DNA from: Zhengitettix transpicula
Taxonomy: Eukaryota > Arthropoda > Insecta > Orthoptera > Tetrigidae
Assembly: GCA_037074705.1 (NCBI GenBank)
Contig: CM073590.1
Location: 164,546,746 to 164,610,745 of the forward strand
DNA: 64,000 bases
Direction: 5' to 3'
The notes beneath the pieces are model-generated. The model was not told the origin of the DNA. It worked only from the letters and a program-made list of their open reading frames with translations, and did not search any database. Of this stretch, positions 62,194 through 64,000 are shown one piece after another; positions within the stretch are counted from its first letter, which is position 1, and every line of letters begins with the position of its first letter. The translations under genes and the position numbers were made by a program.

Positions 62194-64000
62194 CCGCATC
62201 CCCCCTTTCAAATCCATTTCTATGCTATTAAATATGATTTGCCACCATTTGAACTAACCTCAACCTATAAGAAAATAATGTAATTTTTTCAAACTTCTGT
62301 CGCTGAATAGAAATTGTTCTTCAGTAGGAAAATTTTCACGTTTCTTTTTTAAGTTGTTCAATTTTATATATACCGGCCATAACCATGAATTTAAAAACAC
62401 TTTTCAAATGTATTGTAGTCTGTGCGTATCTCGACATTGGCGTGTGTTATATGTATTCCGGTTCCAGTTGGTTAATGCTGAGCAGCATAGATGAATATTT
62501 AAATATATACATTTGTTAGACTGAAGATTTATTTGTGTATAGATCGAATCTGTTTAGGAAAACTTCCCCAAAATATTATAGAAGACATGAAAAGGTCAGG
62601 CGAAGGTTTCTAAAAAGAAAGCGTGCTACAAAATTTAATTCATTTGGATATTCCACTTTACGTTTGATTGAACATACACAGCGAGGAAGTTTTCATCGTT
62701 ACCACTCTCCTACATTTGTATTGAAGGTGTTGTGGAGAGTTCAAGAACTTTGTGTGACTAATGAAAGATGTACAATGTTTGTTTAAATATAGTATATGAC
62801 CACTCAGAAAGCATTGTACCCCTCCTTCAATCACAAGTATTGAAGTGAACGATCATCGATGGTGAACAGACACCGAGTATCTCTTTCACCTGCCTCACGC
62901 TCGAGATAAATGCTTTAACTCGTCATCATGGTTTCCGTGACCTCTAGTTTGAACTAGAGAGAAAGGAAGACATACTACAGAAATGATCCTGTGAAGTATG
63001 ATCTTAACCCTAAAACTTTCAGAATTTGCTTTTATACCCGCCTTTGCGCAAAGTGATTGCGACTCACAAACTAAATAAGTCTTTATTCACTTCGTCAGTC
63101 CACTACCATGTAACCACCTTTCATCATCTCGTTTCGTACATTTTGCGACGGCAAACACGATCGGCGAAAGATCACATTTACTAGTACAGACTAATTTACC
63201 TTTAATAAGTGTTGAAGCGGTGTAATTATCCTACGCCATCAATAGAGAGCGCTGTTAGCCAGTGAACAATTTCTCATACTGTAACATTATTATTACCTTC
63301 TCTATTAGAAGTACTAGTTATGTATCGTCTCGTTCACGAAACCTTACGGAGTATTTCAATGTGCATGTTACATACAAATGATGACTTCTTCACGAGATGA
63401 CTCAACTTCCAACATTTAAAATATATTAACTTCCACTTACAGGTGCACGAAGACGGTTAATAAATATTTAAGCACATGCCGCTTAAATAAGTGATTATTA
63501 CTGAAGACATCACGTAACTTACCATTTCTCATTTAGCATTCTTCGAGAGTATTGTAAAAATTATAATTGTTCGGACGATTTGTGCTCCCAGCAGGCTAAT
63601 AACACATGGATAAGGAAGAATCTATAGGGGTGTTTTGATTTGAATTGAAAGGCTACATGGAGATCATCCACTTTCTTTTTAGGGCGTCGGGAAACATGAG
63701 GGTTGCCCGCTTTGAAGGCTTTAATCGTTCGGGGAGGGATAATAAGGGTGGATTACTTGCAGAATTCGCCAAAAAGTGATGTATTCCCGCACTACGACTT
63801 GATTTGGGTGGCAGCTGGCCGACAGGATCAGCGAACAAATCTTACCGTATGCCAAACATCTCTGACTCTAGAACGTATGTATACCTTTCAAATCCGGACT
63901 AGGTGTCACAGCATATTACAACTAGTTTTAAAATTCCTGGCTCAATGCAGGAAAATCCCAAACAGCAAGTTACTTCTTCTGGCGCTAGAGTAGCTGACAT
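62194..64000 (+). repeat. Macrosatellite unit 9 (partial, cut by window end)
   Basis: The first 1807 bases of a ninth unit, continuing past the window; it carries AATAAATATTT. HTH-like frame 62535-62786. The true array length cannot be seen here. Confidence 0.95.

Noticed and set aside
39392..63993. Repeated frames of 61, 96, 68 and 64 codons in each unit as a gene family
   Set aside because: They are identical because the units are recent duplicates; they overlap each other on both strands, come partly from the antisense retroelement relic, and show no domains.
37933..64000. CRISPR or rDNA/histone array
   Set aside because: The unit is 3 kb of AT-rich DNA with no spacers, no rRNA-like conserved blocks and no histone frames.

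Overview
The window looks like nuclear DNA from an animal, most likely an insect. It is AT-rich, has no long uninterrupted reading frames or operon-like packing, and is filled with decayed transposable elements and microsatellites. The recognisable pieces are a Penelope-like element with a GIY-YIG domain, non-LTR reverse transcriptase relics, tRNA-derived SINEs, foldback/MITE-like elements and an insect odorant-receptor-like relic. These fit a repeat-rich insect genome. A cockroach or other polyneopteran is my guess from repeat flavour only; the species is not established. I see no intact protein-coding gene, rRNA, functional tRNA, CRISPR array or prokaryotic feature.

Left part (1-37.7 kb): low-complexity intergenic DNA sprinkled with mobile-element remains. 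One family dominates, here called 'family A'. It is about 0.55-0.78 kb, its sense strand ends ...GTTGCCCTAAAAAAA, and it occurs at least ten times: 4.25-5.53, 17.68-18.11, 18.78-19.32, 23.18-23.30, 23.71-24.00, 26.96-27.74, 30.21-30.69, 34.09-34.58 and 37.69-38.0 kb. Copies share the 3' end and are variably cut at the 5' end. One copy is flanked by a perfect 12-bp direct repeat and another has a 5' inversion. Together these point to non-LTR-type (target-primed) retrotransposition. Other elements are a TIR element at 3.18-3.39 kb, a foldback at 6.80-7.08 kb, LTR-like modules at 12.99-15.43 kb, RT relics at 16.48-16.77 kb (minus) and 34.84-36.56 kb (plus), an odorant-receptor-like relic at 20.37-20.87 kb (minus), a head-to-head SINE pair at 22.66-22.93 kb, a hairpin with a hammerhead-like core at 28.57-28.80 kb, and a Penelope-like GIY-YIG relic at 32.3-32.93 kb (minus).

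Right part (37.93-64.0 kb): a head-to-tail macrosatellite with a 3.03-3.05 kb unit. There are eight complete units and a ninth cut by the window edge. Units are nearly identical. Length differences come largely from a (TC)n microsatellite near the unit end. The array starts inside a family A copy, and the 3' end of that copy is repeated at the head of every unit. Each unit also carries a shuffled antisense family A relic, a short frame resembling a transposon-associated helix-turn-helix region, and an open frame of about 91 codons of unknown origin. Diagnostic substitutions group the units in neighbouring blocks, as expected from stepwise amplification by unequal exchange. This array is the most striking object in the window.

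Nothing here works together as a pathway. The layout records repeated element insertion followed by a recent local amplification.
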